A DNA stretch of 64,000 nucleotides from Bowmanella sp. JS7-9 (GCF_004329715.1 NZ_JXSY01000011.1:310001-374000); one strand, 5' to 3'. Shown: positions 1 through 11,648, counted from the first letter of the stretch. Numbers and translations: made by a program. The notes: a model not told the origin generated them from the letters alone.

Positions 1-210
1 CACCGCATTGGCTATCTCTTCGGCTTTGCCTGAACCAACAAAATATTTGGGGTGGGGAGCTTGTCGCGACCCGGTGACTACGTCGAGGGTCTGAATGCCA
101 GCAGAGTCAACCAACATTTGCAATTCATGCAGGTCTTCTCTGCTGTTTTCATCGGAAAATTCGATGTGGACTAATACAGCTTGTTCACCTGACTCATAAC
201 GGTCAAACAA
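1..210 (-). CDS. hflX: GTPase HflX, N-terminal part (cut by window edge)
   Basis: Ribosome-associated GTPase of the HflX/Obg group; only the first 70 codons are present, before the G domain. The translated start (M)FDRYESGEQAVLVHIEF and the later stretch GSRQAPHPKYFVGSGKAEEI match the conserved N-domain. The start must be TTG at 208-210, because the codon two before it is a stop. A Shine-Dalgarno AGGAG at 218-222 lies 7 nt upstream of it. A nearby ATG (212-214) is in another frame and ends after three codons. It is the last visible gene of the mutL-miaA-hfq-hflX operon, 22 bp after hfq. The identification is firm; the unusual start codon is read directly. Confidence 0.93.
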   Translation of the reverse strand, partial: MFDRYESGEQAVLVHIEFSDENSREDLHELQMLVDSAGIQTLDVVTGSRQAPHPKYFVGSGKAEEIANAV

Positions 211-232
211 ACATTATCTCCTAATGACCTTA

Positions 233-490
<258 letters not shown>

Positions 491-552
491 TTATCCTTGG
501 ATAATTATTATGATTTTTTACATTCCGATTAAAATTCAATCAGATGCCACTA

Positions 553-1494
553 CTATATAGACGAATTTGCGATTATCAAGTCTGCGTTTTTGCTTATATC
601 GGCAAACGTATCTAACCATTGAATATCAGACCAGCCTCGCAACCACGTCATTTGTCTTTTTGCCAATTGGCGCGTGGCGACTATACCACGGTAGCGCATT
701 TCATCGTGGTCATACTTGTTATCCAGATATTCCCACATTTGGCGATAGCCAACACAGCGCATAGACGGCAAGTTTAGATGTAAATCGCCACGCATGCGAA
801 GGTTTTTGACTTCATTTTCAAAGCCTTGCGCTAACATTTGATCGTATCGTTGTTCTATACGCTGATGCAATACGGCGCGCTCGGTTGGGGCGATCGCAAA
901 TTGTTTCAAATTGTACGAAAGTGGCTCTCCCTTCTGCTCCGTCAATGCTGTCAGTGAATGACCGGTTAGGCGAAACACTTCCAGAGCGCGGGTTAAGCGC
1001 TGTGGATCGTTTGGGTGAATACGTGCAGCGGCAACCGGGTCGCATTTTTGCAGCTCGTCGTGCAGGTATTGCCAGCCGTGTTCGGCAGCTTGTTGTTCGA
1101 TCTGCTGGCGTATCTGTGCGTCCGCTTCCGGTAAGGGCGAGATGCCTTCCAGCAGCACTTTGAAATACATCATCGTCCCGCCGACTAACAGCGGTACTTT
1201 GCCCTTAGCACTAATCTCATCCATGGCTTGTAACGCATCACGACGAAAATCTGCTGCCGAATAAACCTCTGCCGGGTCTTTGATATCGATTAGGCGATGG
1301 GGTGCCAGTCGCTGTTCTTCGGCATTGGGTTTGGCAGTGCCGATATCCATATCCCGGTAAATCAGTGCCGAGTCGACACTGATGATTTCACAATTGGCCT
1401 GTTGCACTAATTCAATAGCCAGTGCGGTTTTTCCGCTGGCAGTGGGCCCCATCAATGCGATGGCGGTGGGTTGGGATATAGACACCTTAGTCAT
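553..1494 (-). CDS. miaA: tRNA dimethylallyltransferase MiaA
   Basis: Transfers a dimethylallyl group to A37 of tRNAs that read UNN codons. The P-loop GPTASGKT is at residues 16-23, followed by the substrate-binding [19 protein letters not shown] segment and the conserved [10 protein letters not shown] chose ATG at 1494, which gives [16 protein letters not shown] as in homologues; a TTG three codons upstream extends the frame to 1503 but has no ribosome site. The start overlaps the end of mutL by 8 bp, so the two are probably translationally coupled. Length about 313 residues, normal for the family. Confidence 0.95.
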   Translation of the reverse strand: MTKVSISQPTAIALMGPTASGKTALAIELVQQANCEIISVDSALIYRDMDIGTAKPNAEEQRLAPHRLIDIKDPAEVYSAADFRRDALQAMDEISAKGKVPLLVGGTMMYFKVLLEGISPLPEADAQIRQQIEQQAAEHGWQYLHDELQKCDPVAAARIHPNDPQRLTRALEVFRLTGHSLTALTEQKGEPLSYNLKQFAIAPTERAVLHQRIEQRYDQMLAQGFENEVKNLRMRGDLHLNLPSMRCVGYRQMWEYLDNKYDHDEMRYRGIVATRQLAKRQMTWLRGWSDIQWLDTFADISKNADLIIANSSI

Positions 1495-3172
1495 GCTCCG
1501 CAAGATGAACCGGTTTACTCAGTTCACGTAATTTAGCCGGCCATTGTACGTCGAAGTGGCGTTGTGCCCAATGCCATACCGGTACCAACAGCGACTTGCT
1601 GATATTCACTCTAGCCTGTTGCAACGAAGATGGCAGTGAGTCACCGGGTGCCTGCAATAGCGCATCAATGGCTGTGGCCCAGTCCAGTTGGCGCAGGTAG
1701 GCCGGCACCTGACGCAAAATCAGGCGTTGCTCATGCAGCAAAAAATGCACGCCTTGCTGTTTTAATTGTTCGCAGTTTTGCTGCGCGACCGTCCACTGAG
1801 CATCCGTCAGGCCGATCGATAAAGGCATTAGCAGGGGCTGTGAGGTCAGTTCATTTGTTTCGATCAGATGTTGATGGTACATGGTCAATAACTTCCACGC
1901 GCTGCATTGCCGTACCTCTGGCAAGGTCACCAACAAGGTATCACCGTTAGCCAGCATCCAGTCCATCTCTGCATATCCTTTGCCAGCGCTTTGCAGCAGT
2001 GCCTGGTATTGACTGGCTTTTGCGGCAGGGGTTGACTGAGAACGGATGGGCGCAGACGGAGTAGCAGAGGAAGATGCCCCGCCATAACTAGCCACAGACT
2101 GCTCGCGAATAGGCGTGATGTAACTGTGGTTTGGTTCCGGTAATGTCATTTCACGCGCGGCCGGTTCACTATTCAGGCAGCTTTCCTGTTGCAACATGTC
2201 GATGATAGCCCGGTAAATGAAATCGTGTACCTGTCTGGCCTGATGGAAGCGCACTTCATGCTTGGCTGGGTGCACGTTGATATCTACTTCCTGGGGAGGC
2301 AAGCGTAAATACATTACATAGGCCAGTTGGTGGTTGTCGCCATACATTTCCGCTGTCGCCTGACGCACCGCATGGTGGATCAGCTTGTCGCGCATCACCC
2401 GACCGTTGACATAAAAATATTGCACGTCCAGTTCGCCACTGCGATTAGCATGCAAATAGCCCTGCAACTGCATGCTTTCGTAGTGGCTGTTGATATCCAG
2501 CGCATCACTGGCGAAGGTTGCCCCTAAAATTGCCGCAACCCGTTTACGTTGATCGTCCGGTTGGTTGATTTTGGGGTAACGGCGCACTGTTTTGCCGTTA
2601 TGCCGCAGGCTAAATTGCACGTCGTAGCGCGCCAATGCGATACGCCGTAGCCATTCGTCAATATGGGTAAACTCGGTTTTCTCTGCACGCAAAAATTTAC
2701 GCCGTGCCGGGGTATTAAAAAACAGATCCTGCACGTCAACACTGGTCCCGACCGGGTGCGCCGCAGGCTGAATTTGCACCTGCATATCACGACCTTCGGC
2801 GTAGGCCTGCCACGCTGCCTCTTGCCCGGCAGTGCGAGAGGTCAGGGTCAGGCGCGATACTGAACTGATACTGGCCAGTGCCTCGCCACGAAAGCCCATA
2901 CTCATGATTTGTTCTAAATCATCCAGACTGGATATCTTACTGGTGGCATGGCGTGACAGCGCCAGCACCAATTCATGCTGACTGATCCCACTACCGTTAT
3001 CGCGGATCAGAATGCGCTTATGCCCACCCCGTTCAACTTCAATCTCGATTTTATCGGCACCGGCATCCAGGCTGTTTTCAACCAATTCTTTGACTACGGA
3101 GGCAGGTCGTTCGACCACCTCACCGGCAGCAATCTGGTTTGCCAGCATCGCTGGCAGGATTTGTATGGGCAT
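1487..3172 (-). CDS. mutL: DNA mismatch repair protein MutL
   Basis: Mismatch-repair matchmaker linking MutS to MutH and UvrD. It has an N-terminal GHKL ATPase with [11 protein letters not shown] (29-39), DNGSGI (58-63) and GFRGEA (93-98), then a transducer domain with the conserved [16 protein letters not shown] low-complexity Ser/Ala/Pro linker around residues 350-385 joins a C-terminal dimerisation domain. I see no DQHAxxE endonuclease motif, as expected for a MutH-containing lineage. At 561 residues it is somewhat shorter than E. coli MutL (615), mainly in the linker. It follows amiB with a 1-bp gap. Confidence 0.96.
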   Translation of the reverse strand: MPIQILPAMLANQIAAGEVVERPASVVKELVENSLDAGADKIEIEVERGGHKRILIRDNGSGISQHELVLALSRHATSKISSLDDLEQIMSMGFRGEALASISSVSRLTLTSRTAGQEAAWQAYAEGRDMQVQIQPAAHPVGTSVDVQDLFFNTPARRKFLRAEKTEFTHIDEWLRRIALARYDVQFSLRHNGKTVRRYPKINQPDDQRKRVAAILGATFASDALDINSHYESMQLQGYLHANRSGELDVQYFYVNGRVMRDKLIHHAVRQATAEMYGDNHQLAYVMYLRLPPQEVDINVHPAKHEVRFHQARQVHDFIYRAIIDMLQQESCLNSEPAAREMTLPEPNHSYITPIREQSVASYGGASSSATPSAPIRSQSTPAAKASQYQALLQSAGKGYAEMDWMLANGDTLLVTLPEVRQCSAWKLLTMYHQHLIETNELTSQPLLMPLSIGLTDAQWTVAQQNCEQLKQQGVHFLLHEQRLILRQVPAYLRQLDWATAIDALLQAPGDSLPSSLQQARVNISKSLLVPVWHWAQRHFDVQWPAKLRELSKPVHLAEHD

Positions 3173-3173
3173 A

Positions 3174-4532
3174 TTAACTACGGGGAATGGTCAGAACCTG
3201 GCCGATGCGCAGCACGTCAGTATTCAGTTGATTAGCTAATTTAATCGTATCGACCGACACATTGTATTTTTGCGCCAGTACCGATAAAGACTCACCTCTG
3301 CGCACCTTGTGTTGCAGATTGTTGCGTTGTGCTTTGGCCCACAAGGTGCCATCAGGAGGCATACGGTTAAAGTGACTTTTCACCGCTTTATAGATGGACT
3401 CTGCGAGTTTTTTACGGTGACTGGCAGAATTCAGGTTTTTTTCTTCGGTCGGATTGGAAATAAATCCGGTTTCGACCAGTAGCGAAGGGATATCTGGCGA
3501 GGTGAGCACGGCCAAACTGGCAAACTGTGGTTCGCGCTTATGCATTTTGGTAATACGGCCCAGTTCGCGGATTACTTCGTTACCAATGTCAAAGCTGGTC
3601 GCCATGGCCTTATCCATCGACATATCCAGTAACGCCTGCGTCAGGTACTTTTCATTTTCGGTATCCTGAATCACTTCGGCGACACCACCAAGTAATTCGG
3701 AGTGTTTTTCCCGTTGTTCCAGCATTCGCCCCAACTCTGAATTAGCCCGGCGCATGGACAGTAGCCATACTGAGCCGCCTTTGGGTTGCGGGGTGGTAAA
3801 GGCATCGGCATGTATGGAAATGAATAAATCAGCGCCGGCTTTGCGGGCAATGTCGGTACGTTTGTTAAAGCCTACGTAGTAATCGCCTTTGCGCACCAGC
3901 ACGGCTTTCATACCCGGCTCTTTATCGATCAGGCTGGCCAACTCTTTGGCGATGGCCAGCGTTACGTGCTTTTCATAGCTGCCACTGTAGCCAATCGAGC
4001 CCGGATCCTCGCCACCATGGCCGGCATCGATGGCGACGATGATATCGCGCAGCGGCGCCTCATCCGCATGATGGGTAATGGTGGGTGCCGCTGCGGTGGT
4101 GACCGGGTTGCTGGTTTTTGCCTCACTGATATCGATAACCAGCCGGTTGCCATAGGGTTCTGTGGGTTTCAGGGCAAAAACCTGCACTGCCACTTCCTGG
4201 GTTAAATCCAGCACCACACGTACAGAATTTTTATCCTTGGCACCGCTGTGACGGATGCGTTTAATCAGCGGGCTGTCGGCCTGTAATTTGGAAAAATCGA
4301 AACGTTGTTTGACGTTGTCCAAATCAATTACTAACCGATCCGGACCTGTCAGGGAAAAGTAGCTGTAACTGGGGGTATCGGCTAAATCTAACACCACCCG
4401 CGTGTTGTCCGGTGACGGCCATACACGCACGCCGTTGATTTTATTCGCGAATGCAGACGAGCAAAGCAGTCCGCAGCATAGCAACAGACTCCCTAATAAA
4501 CGTAAACTTCGACCCAAGCGCGCTATCATCAT
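3174..4532 (-). CDS. amiB: N-acetylmuramoyl-L-alanine amidase AmiB
   Basis: Periplasmic amidase that cleaves septal peptidoglycan during cell separation. It has a signal peptide (about 1-29, ending SSAFA), an AMIN domain (about 30-140) for septal targeting, and an Amidase_3 catalytic domain (about 165-385). Zinc and catalytic residues are visible in [31 protein letters not shown] and [10 protein letters not shown]-terminal LysM (about 406-450, [19 protein letters not shown]) adds glycan binding, as in several AmiB/AmiC proteins. Encoded between tsaE and mutL as in E. coli. Confidence 0.94.
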   Translation of the reverse strand: MMIARLGRSLRLLGSLLLCCGLLCSSAFANKINGVRVWPSPDNTRVVLDLADTPSYSYFSLTGPDRLVIDLDNVKQRFDFSKLQADSPLIKRIRHSGAKDKNSVRVVLDLTQEVAVQVFALKPTEPYGNRLVIDISEAKTSNPVTTAAAPTITHHADEAPLRDIIVAIDAGHGGEDPGSIGYSGSYEKHVTLAIAKELASLIDKEPGMKAVLVRKGDYYVGFNKRTDIARKAGADLFISIHADAFTTPQPKGGSVWLLSMRRANSELGRMLEQREKHSELLGGVAEVIQDTENEKYLTQALLDMSMDKAMATSFDIGNEVIRELGRITKMHKREPQFASLAVLTSPDIPSLLVETGFISNPTEEKNLNSASHRKKLAESIYKAVKSHFNRMPPDGTLWAKAQRNNLQHKVRRGESLSVLAQKYNVSVDTIKLANQLNTDVLRIGQVLTIPRS

Positions 4533-4534
4533 TA

Positions 4535-4990
4535 TTATTTTATTTCTGTAAGTAACTGCTCACCAATTGGACTATGACTTACCAGACTGGCTACTCTGCC
4601 ATCACCGACAATCTGAATGGTAATCTCCACATCCGCGGCAGGCAAAATACCCAGACCTTTCTCTGGCCACTCTATCAAATTCAGGCAATCATTTTCAAAA
4701 TAATCACGAATGCCCATAAATTCCAATTCTTCCGGGTCTGCCAAACGGTAAAGATCAAAGTGGGATACCCGCCAATTTTCTAACTGATAAGGCTCAACCA
4801 GCGTGTATGTGGGGCTTTTGACATTACCTTTATGGCCTAACGCCTGTATGAATCCCCGGCTGAAACAGGTTTTACCCGCGCCGAGATCGCCGTGCAGGTA
4901 GATATTGGTTGCGCTACGGATGTGACCGGCCAGTTCAGCAGCCAGGGCCAGCGTGGCCTGTTCATTGGGAAGTGTGCGTTGTAACTGCAT
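4535..4990 (-). CDS. tsaE: tRNA threonylcarbamoyladenosine biosynthesis ATPase TsaE
   Basis: P-loop ATPase that works with TsaB and TsaD to form t6A37 in ANN-decoding tRNAs. The Walker A GDLGAGKT is at residues 34-41, followed by [11 protein letters not shown] and the HFDLYRL stretch typical of the family. 151 residues, the usual length. Its 5' end overlaps nnr by 29 bp and amiB follows after 2 bp, so it is inside a tightly coupled operon. Confidence 0.95.
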   Translation of the reverse strand: MQLQRTLPNEQATLALAAELAGHIRSATNIYLHGDLGAGKTCFSRGFIQALGHKGNVKSPTYTLVEPYQLENWRVSHFDLYRLADPEELEFMGIRDYFENDCLNLIEWPEKGLGILPAADVEITIQIVGDGRVASLVSHSPIGEQLLTEIK

Positions 4991-6503
4991 GATTAATTAA
5001 TACAGGTAGTTGATCAAATAAGTCGGCGGCAAGGATACCACGTTCACCACGATTGCGGGCGATTCTGTCTGCTGCTTCGGCGTGCACCGCACAGCCAAAC
5101 AACGCCGCGTCGAATGCCGTTAATCCCTGCGCCATGAGTCCGGCAATAATGCCGCTAAGCACATCGCCCATACCCGCCACAGCCATACCCGGATTGCCAC
5201 CGGCACAGACAAAATGTTGGTCACCATCGGTGATAATCGTACCGGCACCTTTTAACAGACAGATAGCCTGATACTTGCGGGCGATATTGATGGCGGCCTG
5301 CAGGCGATCCCTTTCTATTTGCGCAACGGAACAGCCCAGCAAACGTGCTGCTTCTTTAGGGTGCGGGGTCAGCACACAGTCGTGACTCAATGTTTGTGGG
5401 CTGTCGGCCAACAGATTTAACCCATCGGCATCGATTAACAGCGGTAGCGGATTTCGGGTGATGAATTGCAGGCATTGTTCGAATAATTTGCTGCTCCAAT
5501 CACTCTGACCCAGCCCCGGTCCAAGCAGGAGTGTGCTCATCCAGCTCAGATCCTGACTAAGGTCTTGTTCTGTACCAAGCAGCCATTCGGCACGCCTGCT
5601 GGCATATATCGGCAAATGTTCCGCCACTGAATCTAACTTGACTAAACCTGCGCCACTACGCAGTGCGGCTTCGCCACTCAATGCCAGCGCACCAGGCATT
5701 CCCCGGTGGCTGCCGACACACAACAGGTGGCCGTGATTGCCCTTGTGCGCATGCCTGGATCTGGCCGGTAATATCGGTAAGTCCCGCCAGTTAAAATGCT
5801 GCGCGACAGGTGCAGCGAGTCTGGCAAACGCATCCTGAATAGTCAGTGAGGCTAATGTGATTTGGCCGGCAAGTTGCCTGCCAGCGCCGGTTAGTGGAGC
5901 CAGTTTGTGGGCCACCAGTGTTATTGTGCTGTCAGCCTGTATCGCTACCGGAACAGTCGCGCCGCTATCCGCGGCCAATCCGGAGGGCAGATCGATGGAC
6001 ACGACCTTCTCGGTTTGTTGGTTGATCCAGTTAATCGCGGATAATTGCGGTTCGCGCACGGGTCCCTGCACATTATTGCCTAAAATGGCATCGACGATTA
6101 GTTCGCCGCGCCAATGCTGGGGCGCTGCTATTTGTGGCGCGGTGCCGCTTGCAGCCAGGTAGTTGCGATAAGCCTGAGCGGCGTCGCCACGGAGTTGTTC
6201 CGGTGGGCAAAGAGTCCAGACCTCAACCCGTAATCCCTGTTGATGAGCGAGACGTGCGACCACCCAGCCATCACCGCCATTGTTACCTTTGCCACAACAC
6301 ACCAGCCAGTGGCGCTTGTCCGGATAGGTAACTTGAATATGCTCAAAGACCGCCTGTCCAGCAAGCTCCATCAGTTGGTAAAGGCTCAACCCACATGCTT
6401 CGGCCGCCGCTTGTTCTTGGGCCCGAACCTGCTGCGCCGGGTAGATGAGTTGTGATAACCTTGCGTGGTTTTTTAACGCTGCCCGAACCTCATATGTCGT
6501 CAC
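4962..6503 (-). CDS. nnr: Bifunctional NAD(P)H-hydrate epimerase / ADP-dependent dehydratase
   Basis: Repairs hydrated NADH and NADPH. The N-terminal YjeF epimerase domain (about 20-215) has [16 protein letters not shown] and [16 protein letters not shown]. The C-terminal ribokinase-like dehydratase (about 235-505) has [26 protein letters not shown] and the ADP-site stretch [17 protein letters not shown] at 6503 is the only in-frame start before the conserved domain and has GAGAGG 6 nt upstream. It is the first gene of the tsaE-amiB-mutL-miaA-hfq-hflX cluster. Its start codon lies inside the divergent queG gene by 10 bp, so its promoter must be within queG. Confidence 0.93.
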   Translation of the reverse strand: MTTYEVRAALKNHARLSQLIYPAQQVRAQEQAAAEACGLSLYQLMELAGQAVFEHIQVTYPDKRHWLVCCGKGNNGGDGWVVARLAHQQGLRVEVWTLCPPEQLRGDAAQAYRNYLAASGTAPQIAAPQHWRGELIVDAILGNNVQGPVREPQLSAINWINQQTEKVVSIDLPSGLAADSGATVPVAIQADSTITLVAHKLAPLTGAGRQLAGQITLASLTIQDAFARLAAPVAQHFNWRDLPILPARSRHAHKGNHGHLLCVGSHRGMPGALALSGEAALRSGAGLVKLDSVAEHLPIYASRRAEWLLGTEQDLSQDLSWMSTLLLGPGLGQSDWSSKLFEQCLQFITRNPLPLLIDADGLNLLADSPQTLSHDCVLTPHPKEAARLLGCSVAQIERDRLQAAINIARKYQAICLLKGAGTIITDGDQHFVCAGGNPGMAVAGMGDVLSGIIAGLMAQGLTAFDAALFGCAVHAEAADRIARNRGERGILAADLFDQLPVLINHAVTTHTSQ

Positions 6504-7630
6504 TGTCCGCCTCTCAACTTGCCGAATTTGCCCAGCAGATAAAATGCTGGGGCCAGGAACTGGGTTTCGCCCAGGTCGGTATTGCAGATGTTGACCTTAA
6601 ACGGCACGAAAGATTCCTGCAAGATTGGCTGGATAATGGTTACCACGGCCAAATGCACTATATGCAAAGCCACGGTATGTTGCGTGCGCGCCCTGCCGAC
6701 TTGTTACCGGGTACCCTGCGTGCTATTTGCGTTCGACTGGATTATTTACCACCTGATGCCAGCTTCGCTGCCGGGCTGGCTGACGCGTCCAGCGGCTATA
6801 TCAGTCGCTATGCGCTGGGCCGCGATTACCACAAGGTGCTGCGTAACAAACTGAAAAAGCTCGGCGATTTGATTCAGCAACAGGTGCCGGATTGTATATT
6901 GCGTCCATTTGTAGACTCCGCCCCGGTGTTGGAGCATGCGCTGGCGGAAAAGGCCGGCATCGGCTGGACGGGTAAACATTCCCTAACCCTGAATGAGGAG
7001 GCGGGGAGCTGGTTTTTTCTGGGTGAATTACTGATTAGCCTGCCATTACCCACCGATGATCCGCTTCAAGAGCAATGCGGTAGCTGTAGTGCCTGTTTGA
7101 CCATGTGTCCCACTGGAGCAATTGTTGCCCCCTATGTAGTGGATGCGCGCAAATGTATATCTTATCTGACGATTGAGTCAGACGAAGCTATTCCGCCGGA
7201 GTTACGCCCACTGTTAGGGAACCGCATTTATGGTTGTGATGACTGCCAGTTGGTATGTCCGTGGAATCGCGAAGCACCGATTACTGCTGAGGCAGACTTT
7301 AATGCCAGAAAGTGGCTGAAGAACCAGCCGTTACTGACTTTATGGAGCTGGAATGAGGATGATTTTCTGCGTCTGACAGAAGGTTCACCTATTCGCCGCA
7401 TCGGATACCAGCGCTGGCGGCGTAATCTGGCGGTGGCGCTGGGCAATGCGCCAGCCGATCTACGGATTGTCGATGCTTTACAAGCGGCAGTTGTGCTGGC
7501 AGATGAATTGCTGGCTGAGCATATCCATTGGGCACTGGCGCGCCAGCAAGCCGGGCAAGGCATAGCACCTAGCCGTCAACAGCAGCGATTGGTGCGCACA
7601 GTGCAAAAAGGGCTTCCCCGTGATGCGTAA
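6494..7630 (+). CDS. queG: Epoxyqueuosine reductase QueG
   Basis: Cobalamin- and iron-sulfur-dependent enzyme that performs the last step of queuosine synthesis on tRNA. Two 4Fe-4S motifs are visible: CGSCSACLTMCP starting at residue 195 and CDDCQLVCPWN starting at residue 248. The N-terminal HGMLRARPADLLPGTLR is characteristic. ATG at 6494 ([14 protein letters not shown]) aligns with known QueG starts; an upstream GTG at 6452 would add 14 unconserved residues and lengthen the overlap with nnr to 52 bp. Divergent from nnr, as in E. coli. Confidence 0.94.
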   Translation: MSSLSASQLAEFAQQIKCWGQELGFAQVGIADVDLKRHERFLQDWLDNGYHGQMHYMQSHGMLRARPADLLPGTLRAICVRLDYLPPDASFAAGLADASSGYISRYALGRDYHKVLRNKLKKLGDLIQQQVPDCILRPFVDSAPVLEHALAEKAGIGWTGKHSLTLNEEAGSWFFLGELLISLPLPTDDPLQEQCGSCSACLTMCPTGAIVAPYVVDARKCISYLTIESDEAIPPELRPLLGNRIYGCDDCQLVCPWNREAPITAEADFNARKWLKNQPLLTLWSWNEDDFLRLTEGSPIRRIGYQRWRRNLAVALGNAPADLRIVDALQAAVVLADELLAEHIHWALARQQAGQGIAPSRQQQRLVRTVQKGLPRDA

Positions 7631-7644
7631 TCAGATGCTCGATA

Positions 7645-7673
7645 TAAAAAAAGCGCCAACAGGCGCTTTTTTT
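7645..7673. terminator. Bidirectional intrinsic terminator, queG/hemE
   Basis: Stem GCGCC (7653-7657) / GGCGC (7662-7666) with loop AACA. An A-run lies to the left and a T-run to the right (7667-7673), so it can serve both convergent genes. The right end touches the hemE stop codon. Confidence 0.85.
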
Positions 7674-8736
7674 ATTTGTGATATTGCTGACTGTAGCGGT
7701 GGATAGCATCCACAAATACTTTGGCGTGTTCGGGCGGTACATCCGGATGAATGCCATGACCCAGATTAAACACGTGGCCGCTGCCTTGACCAAAACCGGC
7801 CAGAATCGTTTGTACTTCTTCCTCGATGCGTGCCGGCGGCGCGTAAAGCATGGATGGATCCATATTGCCCTGCAGGGCCACTTTGTCACCCACCCGGGCT
7901 TTGGCATCGGCGATATTGATGGTCCAATCCAGACCCACCGCATCACAACCGGTTGCGGCAATTTTTTCCAGCCACATGCCACCATTTTTGGTAAACAGGG
8001 TGACCGGTACTTTGCGGCCATCTGCTTCACGGGTCAGGCCATCGACAATTTTGGCCATATATTGCAGTGAAAACAGTTCATAATCCCGTGGTGATAATAC
8101 GCCACCCCAGGTATCGAAAATCATCACAGATTGGGCACCGGCAGCAATTTGCGCATTCAGGTAACTGGTCACGGAGTCAGCCAGCTTATCCAGCAGCAGG
8201 TGCAAGGTTTGCGGTTCGGCAAAGGCCATTTTTTTAATTTTGGTAAACGCCTTGCTGGACCCGCCTTCAACCATATAGGTGGCCAATGTCCATGGGCTTC
8301 CGGAAAAACCAATCAACGGCACGGCGCCTTGCAGGTTTTTACGGATGGTACGCACGGCGTCCATGACGTAACCCAGTTCCTGCTCAGGATCAAACAGCGG
8401 CAGGGCCTCCACATCGGCTTTGCTGGTAACCGGCTTTTTGAAACGTGGGCCTTCACCGGTTTCGAAATACAGGCCTAATCCCATCGCATCTGGAATGGTC
8501 AGAATGTCGCTGAACAGAATCGCTGCATCCAGTTCAAAGCGGCGCAGTGGTTGTAAGGTGACTTCACAAGCCAGTTCCGGATTCTTGCACAGGCTCATAA
8601 AGTCGCCTGCCTGCGCCCGCACTTCACGGTACTCTGGCAGGTAACGACCGGCTTGGCGCATCATCCATACCGGGGTCATATCCACAGGTTGCTTTAACAG
8701 GGCACGCAAATAGCGATCATTCTTTAACTGCGACAA
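7672..8736 (-). CDS. hemE: Uroporphyrinogen decarboxylase
   Basis: Decarboxylates uroporphyrinogen III to coproporphyrinogen III in cytosolic haem synthesis. The N-terminal [10 protein letters not shown], the signature [16 protein letters not shown], the catalytic [16 protein letters not shown] and [17 protein letters not shown] are all present; 354 residues is standard. The start is TTG (8734-8736), placed exactly where E. coli HemE begins, with GGAG 6 nt upstream. A TTG start may reduce translation. The upstream gap to nudC carries a small-RNA candidate on the opposite strand. Confidence 0.96.
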   Translation of the reverse strand: MSQLKNDRYLRALLKQPVDMTPVWMMRQAGRYLPEYREVRAQAGDFMSLCKNPELACEVTLQPLRRFELDAAILFSDILTIPDAMGLGLYFETGEGPRFKKPVTSKADVEALPLFDPEQELGYVMDAVRTIRKNLQGAVPLIGFSGSPWTLATYMVEGGSSKAFTKIKKMAFAEPQTLHLLLDKLADSVTSYLNAQIAAGAQSVMIFDTWGGVLSPRDYELFSLQYMAKIVDGLTREADGRKVPVTLFTKNGGMWLEKIAATGCDAVGLDWTINIADAKARVGDKVALQGNMDPSMLYAPPARIEEEVQTILAGFGQGSGHVFNLGHGIHPDVPPEHAKVFVDAIHRYSQQYHK

Positions 8737-8841
8737 AACTCACTCCACAAGCGGGTATAAAATTGGCGCTGATTGTACACGGAAAATCAGGGGGATGGGA
8801 TGAACGAGCCGCTCAAGGGGTAAAATAAATCGCAGAAAAAC

Positions 8842-8870
8842 TTGCCACAGGTCAAAAAGCTTTGTTATAA
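8842..8870 (+). promoter_or_regulatory. Sigma-70-type promoter of candidate small RNA
   Basis: -35 TTGCCA (8842-8847), exactly 17 bp spacer, -10 TTATAA (8865-8870) on the plus strand. The predicted start is near 8877. No plus-strand protein gene lies downstream before the terminator at 8937-8960. Confidence 0.65.
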
Positions 8871-8876
8871 CCTATA

Positions 8877-8960
8877 GCGCTAGTGAAAATATAAAGAAGC
8901 TCGTTAAACGAGACCTCCACGCTAACCAAACTGAAGCCCCGTCCCAGGACGGGGTTTTTT
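8877..8960 (+). ncRNA. Candidate intergenic small RNA between hemE and nudC
   Basis: About 84 nt from the predicted start to a strong rho-independent terminator: stem CCCCGTC (8937-8943), loop CCAG, GACGGGG (8948-8954), then six T. A small hairpin (CTCGT/ACGAG, 8900-8912) precedes a probably single-stranded stretch containing ACCTCCAC and TAACCAAACTGAA. The CCTCC is complementary to a Shine-Dalgarno core, so pairing to ribosome-binding sites is a reasonable guess. The T-run is only on the plus-strand side, so the hairpin does not serve nudC or hemE, which run on the minus strand. I do not recognise the RNA family. Promoter, size and terminator all fit a trans-acting, Hfq-type sRNA. Confidence 0.6.
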
Positions 8961-9771
8961 ATTGCTCGTTGATCAGCGCCAGCGTGTGTTGGATCAAATG
9001 ACCGGCAATGGAAAACGTCGGAGGAATCAGCGGCAACTTATCTGCATCGAACCACTTTGCATCGGCAATTTCTTTTGGCTCCGGAGTAATCTCTCCGCCC
9101 GCATAGTCTGCCAAAAAACCCACCATAAGTGAGTGAGGGAAGGGCCAGGGCTGACTGGAAAAATAGCGCAGGTTGGTGACCCGGATGCCGACCTCTTCAA
9201 ACACCTCCCGGTGAACGGCTTGTTCCAGGGTTTCGCCACTTTCCACAAAGCCCGCCAAGGTTGAATACATGCCGTTGGTGTGGCGTGTACCCTGAGCCAG
9301 CAGAATTTGTTTGTCTTTACGTATCGCGACAATAACACAGGGTGAAATACGTGGATAACAACGGTGACTGCAGCGTGAGCATTGCGTCGCCAGCTCCCAG
9401 TCTATGCGTTGCATGCGACTGCCACACTGTCCACAAAAACGGTGCGTGCGCAAAAAAAGCGTTGCCTGCCAGGCGCGCGCCAGCGCTTCAAATAGCCTGG
9501 CATCTGAGTTCATCATGACGCTGCGTAAACTCACGGTCTGATGTTGCTCGCTTGGCAAACTCTCGTGTCCGAGGTCAACAACCAGACAAGGCAGATTATC
9601 CACCTCGGCGACCTTCAGCACGTCGCTGAAGTGCGCATCATCCAACAATAATTCGCGCCGCGTTGAGACGTTCACCTGCGTTTGCTGATTCAGCACCACC
9701 ACCTGATCGCGCTGAAATACTATCCAGTACGCAGGCTGGTCATGGGGAAAAATAATTTGCTGCTCAATCAC
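8959..9771 (-). CDS. nudC: NAD+ diphosphatase / NAD-RNA decapping hydrolase NudC
   Basis: Nudix hydrolase that cleaves NADH and removes NAD caps from RNA 5' ends. A four-cysteine zinc site (CGQCGS and CSRCSHRC) lies in the middle, followed by the Nudix box beginning GFVESGETLEQAVHREVFEE and the conserved SQPWPFPHSLM that typifies NudC. 270 residues, slightly longer than E. coli (257). It lies next to hemE and divergent from rsd, the order known in enterics. Confidence 0.94.
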   Translation of the reverse strand: MIEQQIIFPHDQPAYWIVFQRDQVVVLNQQTQVNVSTRRELLLDDAHFSDVLKVAEVDNLPCLVVDLGHESLPSEQHQTVSLRSVMMNSDARLFEALARAWQATLFLRTHRFCGQCGSRMQRIDWELATQCSRCSHRCYPRISPCVIVAIRKDKQILLAQGTRHTNGMYSTLAGFVESGETLEQAVHREVFEEVGIRVTNLRYFSSQPWPFPHSLMVGFLADYAGGEITPEPKEIADAKWFDADKLPLIPPTFSIAGHLIQHTLALINEQ

Positions 9772-9828
9772 TTGCTACATCTGACTTGTAGAATTTTTGA
9801 CGGCCTCAGTGTATCAGTTTTTATGCAG

Positions 9829-9857
9829 TTGTCCTTTTGTGAACATGATTTTTATAT
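9829..9857 (+). promoter_or_regulatory. Putative rsd promoter
   Basis: -35 TTGTCC (9829-9834), 17 bp spacer, -10 TTATAT (9852-9857). This leaves a leader of about 45 nt before the rsd ATG. Prediction from base pattern only. Confidence 0.45.
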
Positions 9858-9907
9858 ATACTCCAAAGACAAAGTCGGATTCGTCTCACCACTCAAGGAG
9901 TGACCGC

Positions 9908-10354
9908 ATGTTAGTTGGCGTACAGCAGGCAAGACAAAAATGGGGCGGCGCACACAGCGCTATCGATAATTGGTTGGCAGAACGTCAGCAGTTATTGGTG
10001 ATGTACTGTGAACTGGCTGGATTACCGCCTTACCAGCCAACACCCGGGTTGCCGGACGCAGCTAAAATCGAAGCATTCTGTGAGATCCTGATGGACTACA
10101 TATCCGCCGGGCATTTTGAAATTTACACCCAGCTAGGCAGTGACGAGCCAGACGGATTAGACAAAAATGTGCTGCCGCAAATTATGCCCAGTACCGATAC
10201 AGCGTTGGCATTTAATGATAAATATGCGGAAATTGAGCCGGATAATCTGCTAAAAGACTTTGATCGTGATTTATCCGGTTTAGGCCAGCAACTGGAGGAG
10301 CGATTTGAGCTGGAAGACCAGCTTATCCATTCCCTGTATACCGAACACTTATAA
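9908..10354 (+). CDS. rsd: Anti-sigma-70 factor Rsd (Rsd/AlgQ family)
   Basis: Binds the housekeeping sigma factor RpoD region 4 and sequesters it, notably in stationary phase. The helical-bundle protein (148 residues) has the family pattern: IDNWLAERQQLLVMYCELAG, then LMDYISAGHFEIYTQL, and a C-terminal LEERFELEDQLI. The start ATG at 9908 (MLVGVQQARQKWGG) has AGGAG 8 nt upstream; an in-frame upstream extension to 9797 is not conserved in character. Divergent from nudC. Confidence 0.9.
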   Translation: MLVGVQQARQKWGGAHSAIDNWLAERQQLLVMYCELAGLPPYQPTPGLPDAAKIEAFCEILMDYISAGHFEIYTQLGSDEPDGLDKNVLPQIMPSTDTALAFNDKYAEIEPDNLLKDFDRDLSGLGQQLEERFELEDQLIHSLYTEHL

Positions 10355-10380
10355 AAAAACCGCCTCACGGCGGTTTTTTT
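10353..10380. terminator. Bidirectional terminator between rsd and rho
   Basis: Stem ACCGCC (10359-10364) / GGCGGT (10369-10374), loop TCAC. Flanked by an A-run on the left and a T-run on the right, it fits the convergent rsd and rho genes. Confidence 0.85.
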
Positions 10381-10382
10381 GA

Positions 10383-11648
<1,266 letters not shown>

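Noticed and set aside
6421-6490. Ten-base repeat GCCCGAACCT at 6421 and 6481
   Set aside because: Two copies only, both within overlapping coding sequences, with no dyad or further copy nearby; chance is sufficient.
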